64,000 nucleotides of DNA, from the NCBI GenBank assembly GCA_018398805.1, contig JAGFBZ010000936.1, forward strand, positions 744,001 to 808,000. Direction: 5' to 3'. Both the position numbers and the translations under genes were made by a program. This stretch comes from Hirundichthys speculiger (Eukaryota > Chordata > Actinopteri > Beloniformes > Exocoetidae). Positions 37,301 through 47,361 of the stretch are shown one piece after another (position 1 is the first letter of the stretch; every line of letters starts with the position of its first letter). The notes under the pieces were generated by a model. That model was not told the DNA's origin. It made no database searches and saw only the letters and a list, made by a program, of their open reading frames with translations.

Positions 37301-38133
37301 ACCAGCACCACCTCTTGGAGCAGGATGTCGGGGGAAGTCTCCAGCACACTGTGGACTGTCCTCAGCAGGGTGGACCAGGCCTCGTTGTAAAAGGCAATCA
37401 CCACAGAGGTTGTGGGCAAAGACCGGTAGTCGTACTTGAGTTCTTTGCAGCTGAGACATGTAAAGAGAGTTTTATTGTTAGAGTACATGGTGTTGTGTGA
37501 AGTTAGAGATACCCTGATATCCTGGCATTAGCCAGCTGTTTTATGTTGAGGTGTGGTTGGCTGGGAAATGAGATAAGCGCTGTAAAAACACAGTGGACCA
37601 TGTTTATATATGGGTGGCAGTTATTACACCGCCCTAATGGCAAATAACTAGACAGTATTTCTGGTAATAGTAAAAACCTTCCTGAACAATATAAATTCTT
37701 CTTAAACCTTCTTACAATGAAATACAAAGTTTGGGGGTTTTTTTTAGATATGACATGACTCAATAGTTACTTACAGTGGGTTCCATCTCTCTGGAAGCCT
37801 CCGATGAAGTGAAATTTTGTCACTGACATAGATGTTAATCTGATGCTTCTGGAGGCTCTCCTCCTCTTCTTTTTTCTCCTCTTGGTTCAGAGTCAGTCTC
37901 ACAGGTGCCCCCAGTTCTCCTGGGGCATTCACGTCCAGGGGGGGCTTCTCATACACGGGCTTCTTCAGCTCTTCATCTCCCACCTCTTTTTTTGCTCCCC
38001 TGCGGCTTCCTTGTCGATTCGCAGCGCCAACTTCCCCGGAGTTGTGCCTGAAGAATATCAGAGAGCCCACTAAAGTGGCACCGAAGAGGGAAATGAGCAG
38101 CTTGGGTCGGTTCCTCCTTCTGCACGCCGCCAT
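19236..38133 (-). CDS. galnt12: Polypeptide N-acetylgalactosaminyltransferase 12 (ten exons, intact)
   Basis: This type II Golgi enzyme transfers GalNAc from UDP-GalNAc to Ser/Thr, the first step of mucin-type O-glycosylation. Ten exons (listed separately) give 1,740 nt, about 579 residues; human GALNT12 has 581. Residues 1-11 are a basic cytosolic tail, about 12-28 a membrane anchor, then a stem. The GT-A catalytic domain follows, with the metal-binding D-C-H motif at about D224-H226 and WGGEN at about 331-335. A C-terminal ricin-type lectin domain spans about 445-579 and ends in QKWFF. The segment [20 protein letters not shown] matches GALNT12 rather than other family members. All introns are GT-AG and all frames join. 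The ATG at 38,133 is chosen because it lies in good context (ACGATGG) just before the anchor; the frame is open upstream to 38,286. Intron 8 is about 11 kb because it contains an LTR element. The neighbour is galnt4, in tandem and on the same strand. Confidence 0.96.
19563..19718 (-). CDS. galnt12: galnt12 exon 9 (lectin domain)
   Basis: 156 nt, phase 0 at both ends. It encodes [20 protein letters not shown] onward to FDFRE. The acceptor is TGCCCTCAG and the donor GTAAGA. Confidence 0.95.
21265..22462 (+). repeat. 5' terminal direct repeat of the LTR element, with promoter motifs
   Basis: Matches 29,031-30,228 base for base apart from about eleven substitutions. It contains an ATTGG (inverted CCAAT) motif, a POU octamer ATTTGCAT at 21,513-21,520 and a TATAAA at 21,545-21,550, spaced like a pol II promoter, followed by a pyrimidine-rich tract. 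A strong splice-donor-like CCAGGGTAAGT lies near 22,185. It does not begin with TG or end with CA, unlike typical LTRs. Confidence 0.88.
21484..21550 (+). promoter_or_regulatory. LTR promoter: CCAAT (inverted), octamer, TATA box
   Basis: ATTGG at 21,484-21,488, ATTTGCAT at 21,513-21,520 and TATAAA at 21,545-21,550, in the order expected of a compact pol II promoter. The downstream copy keeps the same motifs (TATAAA at 29,311-29,316). Transcription from either would run antisense to galnt12. Confidence 0.6.
22975..23627 (+). repeat. GCTA-rich tandem repeat, 104-bp unit, in the element's leader
   Basis: A unit starting TAGCTAGGCTAG recurs at 23,207, 23,311, 23,415 and 23,520, a period of 104-105 bp. 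Each unit carries a GCTAACCGAAGCTAACTAG-like block and a TTTTGTG block. More degenerate GCTAAG/GCTAGG copies extend left to about 22,975. The motif places TAG/TAA triplets in every frame, so the tract is strictly non-coding. It lies between the first LTR and gag. Confidence 0.88.
23692..26352 (+). pseudogene. gag-protease ORF of the LTR element, interrupted
   Basis: The likely start is ATG at 23,692 in good context (GAAAATGG), but an in-frame TGA at 23,809 interrupts it. From 23,899 an 817-codon frame is open. About its first 190 residues are a charged coiled coil. A capsid-like region follows (about residues 260-430, including [16 protein letters not shown]). Next comes an Arg/Pro-rich basic tail without any CCHC zinc knuckle, and finally a retropepsin-like segment with [12 protein letters not shown] at about 734-745. 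The third position of the active-site triad is Ala rather than the usual Gly. The protease frame then breaks near 26,245, where the matching continuation lies in the next frame. A gag without zinc knuckles but with a coiled coil and a basic tail recalls foamy-virus gag, but I claim no homology. Confidence 0.75.
26246..28111 (+). pseudogene. Protease end plus integrase ORF of the LTR element (no RT/RNase H)
   Basis: The frame is open from 26,246, with its first ATG at 26,279. It begins with the end of a protease domain ([19 protein letters not shown]). About 280 residues of low-complexity Pro/Asn/Thr-rich sequence follow, where reverse transcriptase and RNase H would be expected. An HHCC-like remnant ([16 protein letters not shown]) lacks its Cys pair. 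The integrase core has D379 (QIDWMG), D439 (SDRGTH) and E475 (PVERTN), counted from 26,279, a D-D-35-E arrangement. The tail ([11 protein letters not shown]) fits the integrase C-terminal domain, but the stretch between core and tail is shorter than usual. No catalytic YxDD is present. The 26,246-26,352 overlap with the upstream frame marks a +1 shift. Confidence 0.75.
28427..28438 (+). other. Polypurine tract of the LTR element
   Basis: ACAAAAGGGGGG directly precedes TGTTCATCC at 28,439, the classical arrangement of a plus-strand primer followed by a TG-starting U3. The copy of this TG end is absent from the upstream repeat. Confidence 0.7.
28439..29030 (+). other. 592-bp segment between polypurine tract and second direct repeat
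   Basis: It starts with TG immediately after the polypurine tract, as U3 would, and ends CTTCCACAG before the repeat begins. It has no counterpart upstream of 21,265. It is either the 5' part of a longer LTR whose upstream copy lost it, or an unrelated insertion. Confidence 0.5.
29031..30228 (+). repeat. 3' terminal direct repeat of the LTR element
   Basis: Same length as the upstream copy with no gaps, including the octamer, the TATA box and the GGGTAAGT donor-like motif. The match stops at GAATTCGCGA in both copies. Confidence 0.88.
30598..30662. mobile_element. hAT-type element end
   Basis: The GGGCCACATAAAATG and TTTGACACATG blocks with internal GGCCCGCGGGCC recall the terminal part of a widespread vertebrate hAT family. 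It is only about 35 bp downstream (minus sense) of the galnt12 exon 8 donor. No target duplication is visible. Confidence 0.45.
30697..30810 (-). CDS. galnt12: galnt12 exon 8 (start of lectin domain)
   Basis: 114 nt encoding [16 protein letters not shown] onward to CHGMGQNQ. The acceptor is TTTTTGTTAG and the donor GTAAGA. It holds the CLD-like (here CFD) and first QxQ-type lectin motifs. Confidence 0.95.
31011..31142 (-). CDS. galnt12: galnt12 exon 7
   Basis: 132 nt, 44 codons, encoding [19 protein letters not shown] to DRPGMFGM. The acceptor is TTGTTTCCAG and the donor GTGAGA. This is the linker between the catalytic and lectin domains. Confidence 0.95.
32083..33184 (+). mobile_element. 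5'-truncated L2-type LINE
   Basis: The plus strand encodes reverse-transcriptase motifs: [13 protein letters not shown], then a mutated catalytic box reading YADG instead of YADD. A frameshift in an A-run near 32,560, a TAG near 32,647, and the C-terminal motif [10 protein letters not shown] follow. The element ends in a TTGATTGATTGATTG tail typical of L2/Maui 3' ends. It is dead. It lies in galnt12 intron 6, opposite to the gene. Confidence 0.82.
34000..34176 (-). CDS. galnt12: galnt12 exon 6
   Basis: 177 nt, 59 codons, from [20 protein letters not shown] to NPHARL. The acceptor is TGTCTCTTAG and the donor GTGAGT. This is the C-terminal part of the catalytic domain. Confidence 0.96.
34972..35089 (-). 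CDS. galnt12: galnt12 exon 5 (WGGEN motif)
   Basis: 118 nt encoding [16 protein letters not shown] to [13 protein letters not shown]. The WGGEN acceptor-side catalytic motif is intact. The donor is GTAAGA. Confidence 0.96.
35303..35488 (-). CDS. galnt12: galnt12 exon 4
   Basis: 186 nt encoding [19 protein letters not shown] onward to SPTDVIR. This is the reference for the homologous, frameshifted exon in galnt4. The donor is GTGTGT. Confidence 0.96.
35762..35951 (-). CDS. galnt12: galnt12 exon 3 (DxH motif)
   Basis: 190 nt encoding [15 protein letters not shown] to GWLEPLLHR, with the metal-binding D-C-H of FLDCHCEC. The acceptor is GTCCTGAAG and the donor GTGAGA. Confidence 0.95.
36287..36723. 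mobile_element. hAT-type MITE, about 437 bp
   Basis: Perfect 12-bp inverted ends CTACACTGCAAA and TTTGCAGTGTAG bound an AT-rich non-coding interior rich in AAAACAAG/CTTGTTTT-type inverted motifs. CACTGCAAAA is a frequent hAT terminus in fish. It lies in galnt12 intron 2. No clear 8-bp duplication is present. Confidence 0.7.
37281..37450 (-). CDS. galnt12: galnt12 exon 2
   Basis: 170 nt encoding [20 protein letters not shown] to LVDDYSDR. The acceptor is TGTCTCAG and the donor GTAGAT. This is the start of the GT-A fold. Confidence 0.96.
37775..38133 (-). CDS. galnt12: galnt12 exon 1 (start, membrane anchor, stem)
   Basis: 359 nt from ATG at 38,133 ([13 protein letters not shown]) through the anchor [17 protein letters not shown] and an acidic stem to RLPERWNP. 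The donor is GTAAGT. Confidence 0.93.
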
Positions 38134-38780
38134 CGTGTCGCTTCCTCGTGAAGATAAGCAAAGTCTGGCCGAGGTCTCATGCCCTGAGCGGCTGAACTTC
38201 CCCGGAATTATGCTGGCCAAATGACTATTTCCATTCCACCAACCTCGTCCTGTTTCCGTCTGACTACTTCGGGGATTATGCCGCATACCTCCAGGAGGAG
38301 TTTAAACTAGCTCAACAGAGTTAACGGGATTCACTGTAAACTCTCACCGACCAACTGTGTGAGTGGAGTAACTGTCTCGTTACTCCTCCGGCGGAACTTC
38401 AAAGGGTTCATCTTGAAGCGCGGTGAACACTCCTCCTCGTCCCCCCCCAACGGTGTGCTGGACAAACGAGAAAAAGAGGATTAACAAACTGGGATTACAC
38501 TAACTAACCGTTAGCTACCTAATCAGCAGGACAGAGGGAACAAATCTAGATCAAATCACAAGCTTCAAACCAGCAGCGTTTCGTTTTGATTTCAGCAATA
38601 AAAATGAAATACTGTTATAAATTTTCGACACATAGATTGATTCATTTTTTAATATCACAGTGTCTGTTCACCTACTGCCTCCCTTTACAGATCGACAAAC
38701 TTTACCTCCGTCCCACTACTGAAGTTCAAGTTAAATACCGAATTTGCACTGTAAGGAACTGCACTTCCGGTTGATGACTA
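38134..38780 (-). promoter_or_regulatory. galnt12 5' UTR and promoter region
   Basis: Upstream of the galnt12 start, moderately CpG-richer than its surroundings. The minus strand carries a canonical ETS site ACCGGAAGTG at 38,762-38,771 and no TATA box in a suitable place. The transcription start cannot be fixed by reading. Confidence 0.5.
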
Positions 38781-38789
38781 TCAAAATAA

Positions 38790-41700
38790 AGCTCATCCGC
38801 CTCATGATAATTGACTGGAGTTTAAAACAAGACATGTACCATATGTTTTTTTTTTTTGTTTTGTTTTTTTTTCTAATTTGTCTTACGGACAATTCAGACA
38901 TGTCTGAATAATAGACTACACGCTTCTTCCTTAATAGCTTGTAATATTGTATTGTTGTTATAACAGCAATATTTTATGAATGTATTTTTCACGTAAATGC
39001 CAAATTTATTTCTACGGAGTTTAGTGCAAATTGTTTAACTTCATTGAGTGAGATAATGCACATTCATTTACAATAGACTCGAAAATATGGGTTGTATTAT
39101 GCATCTGTAATTAAGCAGAAAGAAAACAATAACACTGATTTTTTTTTCTTTCTTTTGCTTTCGTTTTGTTTTGTTTTTTCATTTCTCACTTGTTAATTTA
39201 ATATATTCATTTCGCATTACTGGGATTAAATGTGGTACAATCCACTTCTTTTTACTGCAACAATTTTTGTACTTATATTTTGAAGGATGAAATTCGTTAT
39301 CCGTTTCTGTACTTGGGAAAAGTTAAAAAAAAAATTGTTAAAAGTCTCGTGGCACGTAAATCTCATGGACCGGACACATTATCACCTGAGATATTTGATC
39401 ACTAATTTACATTTTGACTTTTTTTTTTTCTTATATTGGAGGAAGTTAACGTCCTTTTTTTACGGTTGTAAAAGAACAAGTTTCAGGTTACACAATTTTA
39501 AACTCGTCTGGTTAATAATTGCAATTAACAAATATTTGTTATTGTTTTTTATTGATATTGACATTATCTCAGCCTCAAGTAAAGTTAGTTCGTTAGAGGC
39601 TTAACTGAGAACTTAACACTGTTGCCTTCAAGTGCCCCAGATGCGACGATAACCTTCTCGGAGGCACCTTCACGACCCTGGGAAAACCCGCAACCCTCGT
39701 CGAAATCATCCGCCTCGGAGCTTTTATTTCATGAATGGGGCTAGTTGTCATTCACATGAAAGCACTATAAAAAAAAAAAACTTTTGACACCAAAGCTGAA
39801 ATCTGACACAAAATGTATGTTAAAGCAAATTAAAATGTTAAATTATTAAGACGGTCGTTGAAGGCCACAAGGTAATTTGAGTGGCATACTGTTTGTTGGA
39901 GCACCCTTATTGTAAAAACTACAAAGAAACACGGGAAGGCAAGTCAGCCGTTGTAGTGTTGTAATATACCATGGATGAGTGGGCTTGTCACATGTGTCAG
40001 AAACACAATATTAATGTGGATGCATGAGGGCTTTTTCATTTAGGACAGGATGATGGATCACATTTCCCATGCAACAGGTAATTGGTGTAAATATATTGAC
40101 AGGACTATAAAACAATAGTGTCTAGGACCTTTAGACTATGTTATATCCTCTCTGAAGAAAAGAAATAAAGTTTGACTGTGTGCATTCCCTGTAGGTTTGC
40201 TACTTAATTTCCTCAAGTCACACAGATGATAGACATATGTTCGTTTGAACCCCCATCAGGCTTTCTGACACAGAATATAATAGTGGATTTGCATGTTTGA
40301 CTACAGATTATACAACTGTTGTTGTCTTCTTGAATGTGTGGTTCCTTCAAGAGAGGATGGAAAGTATCTAAACAGCTCAACCTACAGGACAGCATGTCTG
40401 AAAGTTTCCAGATGACTAATGCCTCTAGAAAAAAAAAGTGAACTAAGCAAATACACCACCAGGCTGTCATTAAGCAACCATGAGCTTCAAGGGATGTGAA
40501 TCATGTGAAGTATGGCTTAATTGACTTATTTTCTCTTGTAGTGTAGTATTCCTTTGTAGGTTCTGTGGTGTTTGCGTGGAGGCATTAATGTTCATTCCTG
40601 CTGCCCTAAACACAATAAAGTGGTGCTTTAATGGATAGATTCAAAACAATTTATTGGACCCAAAGAGGCCAACAGCATCTGTGGAACTTATTTCTCTTGT
40701 GTTTTATGTTGTTTAATTTAGTTTTTTTTTTTCTTTCTAGACATGTTCTTCAACCTTTGCAATTATAGGAATTCCAGGATTGTTTTTGGTTTAATTCAAT
40801 CCTGCCTCAGGGCCTCAAGATAATCACTGAAATGTTTAGGTCTTTCCATGTTCTGTACTGTTGATAGAGAACTCCTTCATCACTTCACACTATATTGAAA
40901 GGCAAAAATGAGTATATTCTTACAAAAAAGTATCTAAAACTTTTTTTTTTTTTTTGCTATAGTTATTCTATAGATTATAGATTAAAGATATGGCTTAATA
41001 CTGGGGGAAAAATCACTCTACTCTGTGTTTCTGTGAATTGAGAACATTGTAAGCAAATCATGATGATTCTGCATGGTAACATACAGACAGAAAGTTATTT
41101 AGAAACATGCACGCTCGTAATATGTCTTAACATTTGGTTGCAATCATCAAGTCAAAAAATGCTTGTCAACAGTGAGTGCTGTTTGATTTACGGCCACTTG
41201 GTGGCGGTAAACAAAAACGAATGACGTGATCCTCCCAACTTTATAGGATGGCAGCAGGCAGTGACGACCTTTCAGATGAGTGGCACGCTGAGAACAAAGA
41301 CAAAATGAAAACAAGAATTTTTGTGTGTCTTTTTTTTTAATCTCTCAGTGATCCCAACAGCTTTGACCCTTTTTAAAGCATCAATGCAATGCCAGTTCAC
41401 CATCATACCAAGTGATCAACATCCCTTTTGCATTATCAGTAGTTTTGGAGGGGTCTTACATTAGCAGTGCCCCCCTCTGTTCCCTTAAACCGGACATTAT
41501 TTACAAAGGTAACACAAAACAAGAGTTATTTTTCATTTTTAGCAACTGTATCCAATGACAAGTATGAATATTTCATTTCATTAATGCTGCAAACTACAAT
41601 GCTCTGGATAAAGTAAATCAAACCGCAACAGACTGAAAGTTTCAACAGCTGTTAGACTGCATATCCTGGTACTTGAATCTGAGTAAAAACATGAACGGGG

Positions 41701-42600
41701 TTTTCAGTGGGAAAACAAAATAAGACAAAATAAGAGCTTTTGGGTGTATTTTCAAGTACAAAAAAAAAAACAAAAAAAAAAAAAACAAGGCACATAGGGT
41801 TCTCTCAATAAATGCAGCTCCTGCTGGCACATTTCATGTTGGCAAACACAACTTTTCAGGATGACGGTTTTGCAAAGGTAGAGAGACATGGGTTGAGAGG
41901 CTACCCTTAATTTTACACAGCAGTGAAGAATAGATAACATTCCTGTCAACACACTGATCTCTCTGAGGCAAAATGCACCTCATTCAAATGCCTAATAGAT
42001 TCTTCAAGTCTTGTTCAGGCAGTATTCTACCATGAAACTGGCACCACGGGCAAGAGATAGAAACTGAGCAGCAGTGTAGTGTGACTACAGCGCTCCCCCT
42101 CTGTGTTTTCCTCTCACATGATGGAACATGCAAGGAAGTAAGTGGTTCAGGTCAAAATGCTGCAAACCTTTACATTCCTGGTACACTTTCCTTTAGCAGC
42201 CAACTTTGACTTTTTTTTTTTTTTTTTGACAAGTATACAAACGAATCAAGAGGATTTAAAAATAACATTTAAGATCCATTGCACATAAAGTAACATTCTG
42301 TGGTGCAACATGACTTTGTAAAAGAAAAAAAACCCCCCCCCCCCCCCCCCCAAAAAAAAACTGTCAAACCTTTTCAAAGGCACTTTTTAAAATCAAATCC
42401 AATGACACTTTAGGTGCACAATATGCTCCGTTTTGGTTGCAGAGGCACTTGGATGAAAGCAACAGCTGGTGTCCTAAGAACGATGACAAAAAGCATCACC
42501 TTGGGATTTTCACACACCCATTCAATGCAATCTGCACTTATTCATATGGGTATAAAAGCACTCAATGGGGCTAATCACATTTCATATTTTAGAGTCTTTT
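38790..42600. other. Intergenic region between galnt12 and galnt4; no gene recognised
   Basis: AT-rich DNA with several T homopolymers and a few short open frames without domains. A GC-rich island of about 115 bp at 39,622-39,735 stands out and is discussed as a finding. Part of the right end may be galnt4 3' UTR. Confidence 0.5.
42333..42351. repeat. Poly-C run of 19 bases
   Basis: C19 followed by A9, downstream of the galnt4 stop on its template side. Confidence 0.85.
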
Positions 42601-42601
42601 T

Positions 42602-42622
42602 TTTTATTTTATTTTTATTTGT
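42602..42622 (-). promoter_or_regulatory. Candidate galnt4 poly(A) signals
   Basis: On the minus strand this reads as overlapping AATAAA-type hexamers about 130-150 nt after the galnt4 stop. A 3' UTR this short is plausible, but further signals beyond cannot be excluded. Confidence 0.4.
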
Positions 42623-42750
42623 TTACCACTCCCACTGTGCAGACATGGGTAGGGAAGAAAATAGAAGCAGTGGGAAGAAGACCTCCTCTGTTGTAATTGC
42701 CACAGTCATGGAAGGTCACTTGAATCTTCTTGCTACATTTTTGTGTCCTT

Positions 42751-42882
42751 TTAGCGCTCAAACTTCCACAGCTGGGTTTTGTCGCCTGGGTTACACCGCC
42801 TCATCTGTGTGTCTGTGCGACCCTCTGTTGTGCGATAGGCGGTCACACACATGTCTGAGCCAGGATGGTAGATGGTGCCGTC
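42751..42882 (-). CDS. galnt4: galnt4 exon 10 (end of lectin domain, stop)
   Basis: 132 nt, DGTIYHPGSDMCVTAYRTTE to TQLWKFER, then TAA at 42,751-42,753. The acceptor is ATCCCTCTAG. Confidence 0.95.
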   Translation of the reverse strand, partial: DGTIYHPGSDMCVTAYRTTEGRTDTQMRRCNPGDKTQLWKFER

Positions 42883-43003
42883 CTAGAGGGATTGCAGGGG
42901 AAATTCCACGTTAAGATTCTGGAGAAAAAAATCAATTTGCAGAAGAGCATCTATACAAATGGGCTGTGAGATGAGGCAGCAAGATAGAAAATGAAACACT
43001 CAC

Positions 43004-43156
43004 ATTTCTGAACTCCCAGATGATACTGGGAGGCTTGTGCTCCCAGTCACGAGGGCAGTGCCTCATCCCAATAGATGTCTGTCCTTCAGTTACTTCGGCA
43101 CAAAGCTCCGTCACAGAGTTGAAACGGATCTCCTTCTGAGACGTGTATTCAAAGTA
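43004..43156 (-). CDS. galnt4: galnt4 exon 9
   Basis: 153 nt, 51 codons, YFEYTSQKEIRFNSVTELC to IIWEFRN. The acceptor is CTACTTCAG and the donor GTGAGT. Confidence 0.95.
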
Positions 43157-44277
43157 CTGAAGTAGAAGAAAAGCCCAGTTAAAATGTGTTTCATCAAATT
43201 AGTTCAGCTTTGGAATTTGTATCTAAAAAGGAATCAAAGAGGGGAGAAAAAAAATGTTGTTGCATTTTTTTCAAACTCTTGCTGCATGTCTTTAATTAGA
43301 AAGACTTTGAACAAGCCAAATAGCTCAGGCTGGCATTTATTTCTTTCATGGTGACAGTATATTCTTTATTTTCCTCTGCTGGGGGATCATGTCCTAGTTA
43401 AGCCAGCGTTACCTAGAGTGCCGCATATGTCTCAAGGAATCTAATCAATAAAGACAAGGGTTTGGCCTTCTCAATCAAGCAGACTTTGGGGGGGGGGAAA
43501 CCCAGCTCTCACACTCAGATGTCATTTGAAACAAAGTGGTCTGGTGGGAGAAACATGCAACACTCCCTGGGCTGGACCCATTAAACAGAGGGTCAGGTAA
43601 TTCATCTTCATACTCTCCCATCTTCCTCTTCACATCTCCTACACCCTTCAGGTGCACTGAAGTCTGCAATGGCCATTTTCCAATAAAAGACTCACTCATG
43701 GCCACCGTCTCTGGCTTCAGACTCATTTACTCCTGCGGCTCCACTAATTCTGCCTGTGAGGCTCATGTATCTTTTAAATGGAACACAGTTCTTATTTGGG
43801 CCAGGGAAAGAGGAGCAGGAGGAAGGTTGGATAGGGACCTCAGGTTTTTTTTTTTTTTTTTGCTTTGCTTCACAAGGGAGCTATTCAAACATTGATTTTG
43901 GGTAACACATGGTGCTTTTTATGGCTGAGGACACCTGATGCAATGCAGATATCAAGCTGGGTTAAGTTCCACAGAGAAAAGCTCTGCTTTTTGTCTGAAT
44001 CCAAAATGAAATATACATCATTACAGACAAATAATCTGCTGATTGTCAAACCATTTATCACTGGAGTTGTCAGGAAAATCAGATTAAAAGTACGTGTGAA
44101 TCGATAACACATTATTTTTATAGACATTTGAGAAATGCAATATCGGCTGGATTCAACAGCAGAGGGCCTATTTTTGGGGGTTAGCAGGAAGCGATCATCC
44201 CCCGCTGGGCCAACACCATGACAGAGGTGGAAGAAGAATGAATAAGGAGACTGAATGTGTTGAAATTCTTAACTCAC

Positions 44278-44388
44278 CTGATTGCCTCCCTGGCCATGGC
44301 AGCCAAACAGTGAAAGGTGGGCACCTGTAGGGTTGTGCTCCGGAGCGTTATAATCAAGACACTCTGATTGTATCCCTGAGCTGCGTAC
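44278..44388 (-). CDS. galnt4: galnt4 exon 8
   Basis: 111 nt, 37 codons, VRSSGIQSECLDYNAPEHN to CHGQGGNQ, with the CLD lectin motif. The acceptor is TCCTGGCAG and the donor GTGAGT. Confidence 0.95.
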
Positions 44389-45010
44389 CTGCCAGGAGAA
44401 GGAATAATTATTAGCAACATTAAAGAGGTTCTTGCAAGGAGCATCTCATCTTGGTTTTATTCTTTAGAGCCAGGTCGCACCTTGAGGTTACGCACTAAGT
44501 AAATTGTGTGCTTGCATATGTCTACATATGAAATGTGCTTTGCAGTCATCTTGTGTCACTGTGCACCTTCATTATGAGCAAATTTCAAACAAGGCAAGAA
44601 CTTTTCCACACTCAGGGCTGAATAAGAAACACTCAGGGAGTTCTGTTTTTTTTTATGCCTTGGACACAACAGCATAACCCTTGCATCCTAGGGAATATAA
44701 TCATTCAAGGGAAAATATTTGTTATAAGATCCAACATGGAGCCAAATATTTTCTCCAAATGGGCCTGATGCTTTAACCCTCCAGCCTGCAGTAAGATATT
44801 ACCATGTCATGCCTCCTAAATACACACTTTTAGTTTTATTTCTTATCTTTTTTTTATATTATTCATATTACTCGTATTTTCATTTTATGACTTACATAAC
44901 TAATTTTCAAATGAGTTACATGAAAAAATACAACACAAATGCTCTAACAGGATAAAAAAGTGAATTACAGTTAATTAATTAATTACAGTTCACAATTAGG
45001 AAATACTTAC

Positions 45011-45142
45011 AGCCCCATGCCAGTCTTTCCTGTCCTCAGGTACATGTAGGTCAGGGTAGATATTCTTCAAATACCAGTCAAAACTGTTGCATTTTAGCCT
45101 CTGTCTCAGCAGAAGCCGCTCTGAAATATCCCCGTAGGGCTC
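45011..45142 (-). CDS. galnt4: galnt4 exon 7
   Basis: 132 nt, 44 codons, [18 protein letters not shown] to DWHGA. The acceptor is TACTTTGCAG and the donor GTAAGT. Confidence 0.95.
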
Positions 45143-45839
45143 CTGCAAAGTACACAAATCAGCCACCATTAAAACCACTGACAATACTGGGCTGGGTCAG
45201 AAGAGCCTGCAAAAAACAGCAGCTGTGGTGGAATGGTGAATATCAGAAAGAACTGTGAACTCTATGGTTGCTTCACTATGTGGTCAAAATACTGAATGTG
45301 AAATTTCTGAATCATCAACAGGGTCATGCACACACCCACGTCTCAACTTTGATCCCCTTTACGATCCGTTCTGAGCCCATGATCACCTTTATCATCCGTA
45401 CATGAGAGCAATCTAATTTAGCTGCTGTGGGGTGTGACAACCCCACAGCAGCAAATGTTGTTTTCAGTGTCATTGCAGAGGATGTTACAATAAATTTAGT
45501 CCTATTAATAAGACGTTTGTAATGTATGTGCAGCATTTAAAACAGGACACATCATCAGAGCAAATATTCACAGTCCTGGACATGACAGCTTAGTCTTACA
45601 CTTGTAACTTTACAGCTGCCAGCTAATGAGATGTTCAGGTCTCGAACCAGCTGGTGTGCCTTTCGGTGTGGAACTTTACCTAAAGCAACTTAGAACAGAG
45701 CACTCACACCTCCACCCTTTGCTTTGCAAGACAGTGCAATGTAAAACCCAGGTGTCACAAGTACACATAATTCTTCCAGTTCCAAACCTTATGAACCATC
45801 GCGGCCTCTCAGGTCCTCAGGCACTGGCCTTTTAAAAAT

Positions 45840-46477
45840 ATCTTTTGTTAATACTAGAACCTACGGTGAGGCTGCTTTCGAACATTATGCCCCACGTTTA
45901 TGGAACAGTCTTCCGGAGAACCTGAGAGCTGCAGAGAATGTTCATATTTTTAAAACCAGGCTCAAGACCTTCCTTTTTAATAAGGCATTTAACTAATTAT
46001 AATATTTTATATTATTTTAAACATGTTCTTAGTTTTTATGCCAGTACTTTTTATGTTATATTATATGTCAGTTTTAGTTTCAGTTCCTTAATTCCAGTGT
46101 TTTCTCTGCATGGGGGGCAGCTGGTCTCCAGGACTTGGGGGGCAGCTGGTCTCCTGGATCTACCTGTGATACTGCGATGGTGTTCTCTTTCCGGTTCTTC
46201 TGTGCCGAGCCATGTTATCCATGTGTTTATTTATCTTGTCTCATCATTTTTTATATGTATGTGTATGTCTATGTGTTTGTGTGTATGAGCATGTGCAGTG
46301 GTGGGAGGAGTGTGTGGGCCCACCGCTGGTTGCGGTGTGCCGGGGCTGGTGCTGCGGGAGGGATCCGTGTGTTTCATGATGCCGTTGATTATTTTGTTTT
46401 TACATTGTTAAGCACTTTGTGCTGCATTTATTTGTATGAAAAGTGCTATATAAATAAAGTTTGATTGATTGATTGAA
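45840..46477 (+). mobile_element. 3' end of an L2-type LINE
   Basis: The plus strand ends an ORF with NTRTYGEAAFEHYAPRLWNS and FKTRLKTFLFNKAFN, then a stop. An untranslated tail follows, ending CACTTTGTGCTG...AAATAAAG and TTGATTGATTGATTG, the L2 3' signature. It may start further left (about 45,620). It lies in galnt4 intron 6, antisense to the gene, and is a different family copy from the one in galnt12. Confidence 0.75.
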
Positions 46478-47143
46478 ACCTGTACGTGAACCAGTATACC
46501 AAGATCAGAATACAAAAGAAAAAATGTTGAGAAGCAACAAAATGGTGGATCAAAGCAGCTTCTCATACAGTTGAAAGCAAACAGACAAATCAGATTTAAT
46601 TCTATTTTAATCCGCAAACTTGTATGGCATTCAAGGCAATGAAACTGAATAGCAACAGTATGTCTATTTAACAGCTTTGGAGCTGATGATCGGGTCTTCC
46701 GCTGCTGTGTTCAATATCCCCCTGACCAGGTAATTTATTGTTTGATCAAAGATCCCTGGCATGAATAATGCACTTTTTCAGATCACTGTAACTGAGATGC
46801 ATAAATTTTTGATGGTGCCCAATGAAGAGACCTGAGAGGTACACCAAACACAGTCCTGTGGTTGCACTCTCAGACGCACACGTACACTTGCCTGACCCGG
46901 TGAGGCAGACGGTGTGAGATCATGTGTTGACATCTAGACAGGCAAATTATCTCAAGTGAAACATCTAAATCTAACGTCAAGGGCAACCTGCTTTGGGTAT
47001 CGCATTAACGTGTCGCTTAGGTAGCGTAACCAGGCATTGTTTCTGGGCATTCAAATTAAAAAAGCACTTGTTAAACAAAGTATGGAGCAGGCTAAATAAG
47101 ATAAAGCCAAAAAGACTGTTGACAAAACTTTGCTTGGTCACTT

Positions 47144-47176
<33 letters not shown>

Positions 47177-47184
47177 CATCCTAC

Positions 47185-47361
47185 CTTTCTGGCTGGAGGA
47201 TTCCTGTTGTAGAAGTGATGTTTATAAGAGTCCATCCAAACCTCTGCAGCTCGCACTGTATTCTGGAGGAAGTTGGGACGTGCGTAAGGCGCCTTTTTAG
47301 GGAACACATGGCCCACATGAGAACAAGGATGAATCTCCAGACTTCCTCCACACTGCCACAC
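47185..47361 (-). CDS. galnt4: galnt4 exon 6
   Basis: 177 nt, 59 codons, [20 protein letters not shown] to NRNPPARK. The acceptor is GCACTTGCAG and the donor GTAGGA. A run of about 30 T on the plus strand lies 10 bp past the donor. Confidence 0.96.

Noticed and set aside
38133..38286. A longer galnt12 N-terminus starting at 38,286
   Set aside because: The frame is open, but the added 51 residues are unlike any GalNAc-transferase tail and would displace the membrane anchor from the N-terminus.
42414..42914. 166-codon plus-strand ORF
   Set aside because: It overlaps galnt4 exon 10 in antisense, which explains its length.
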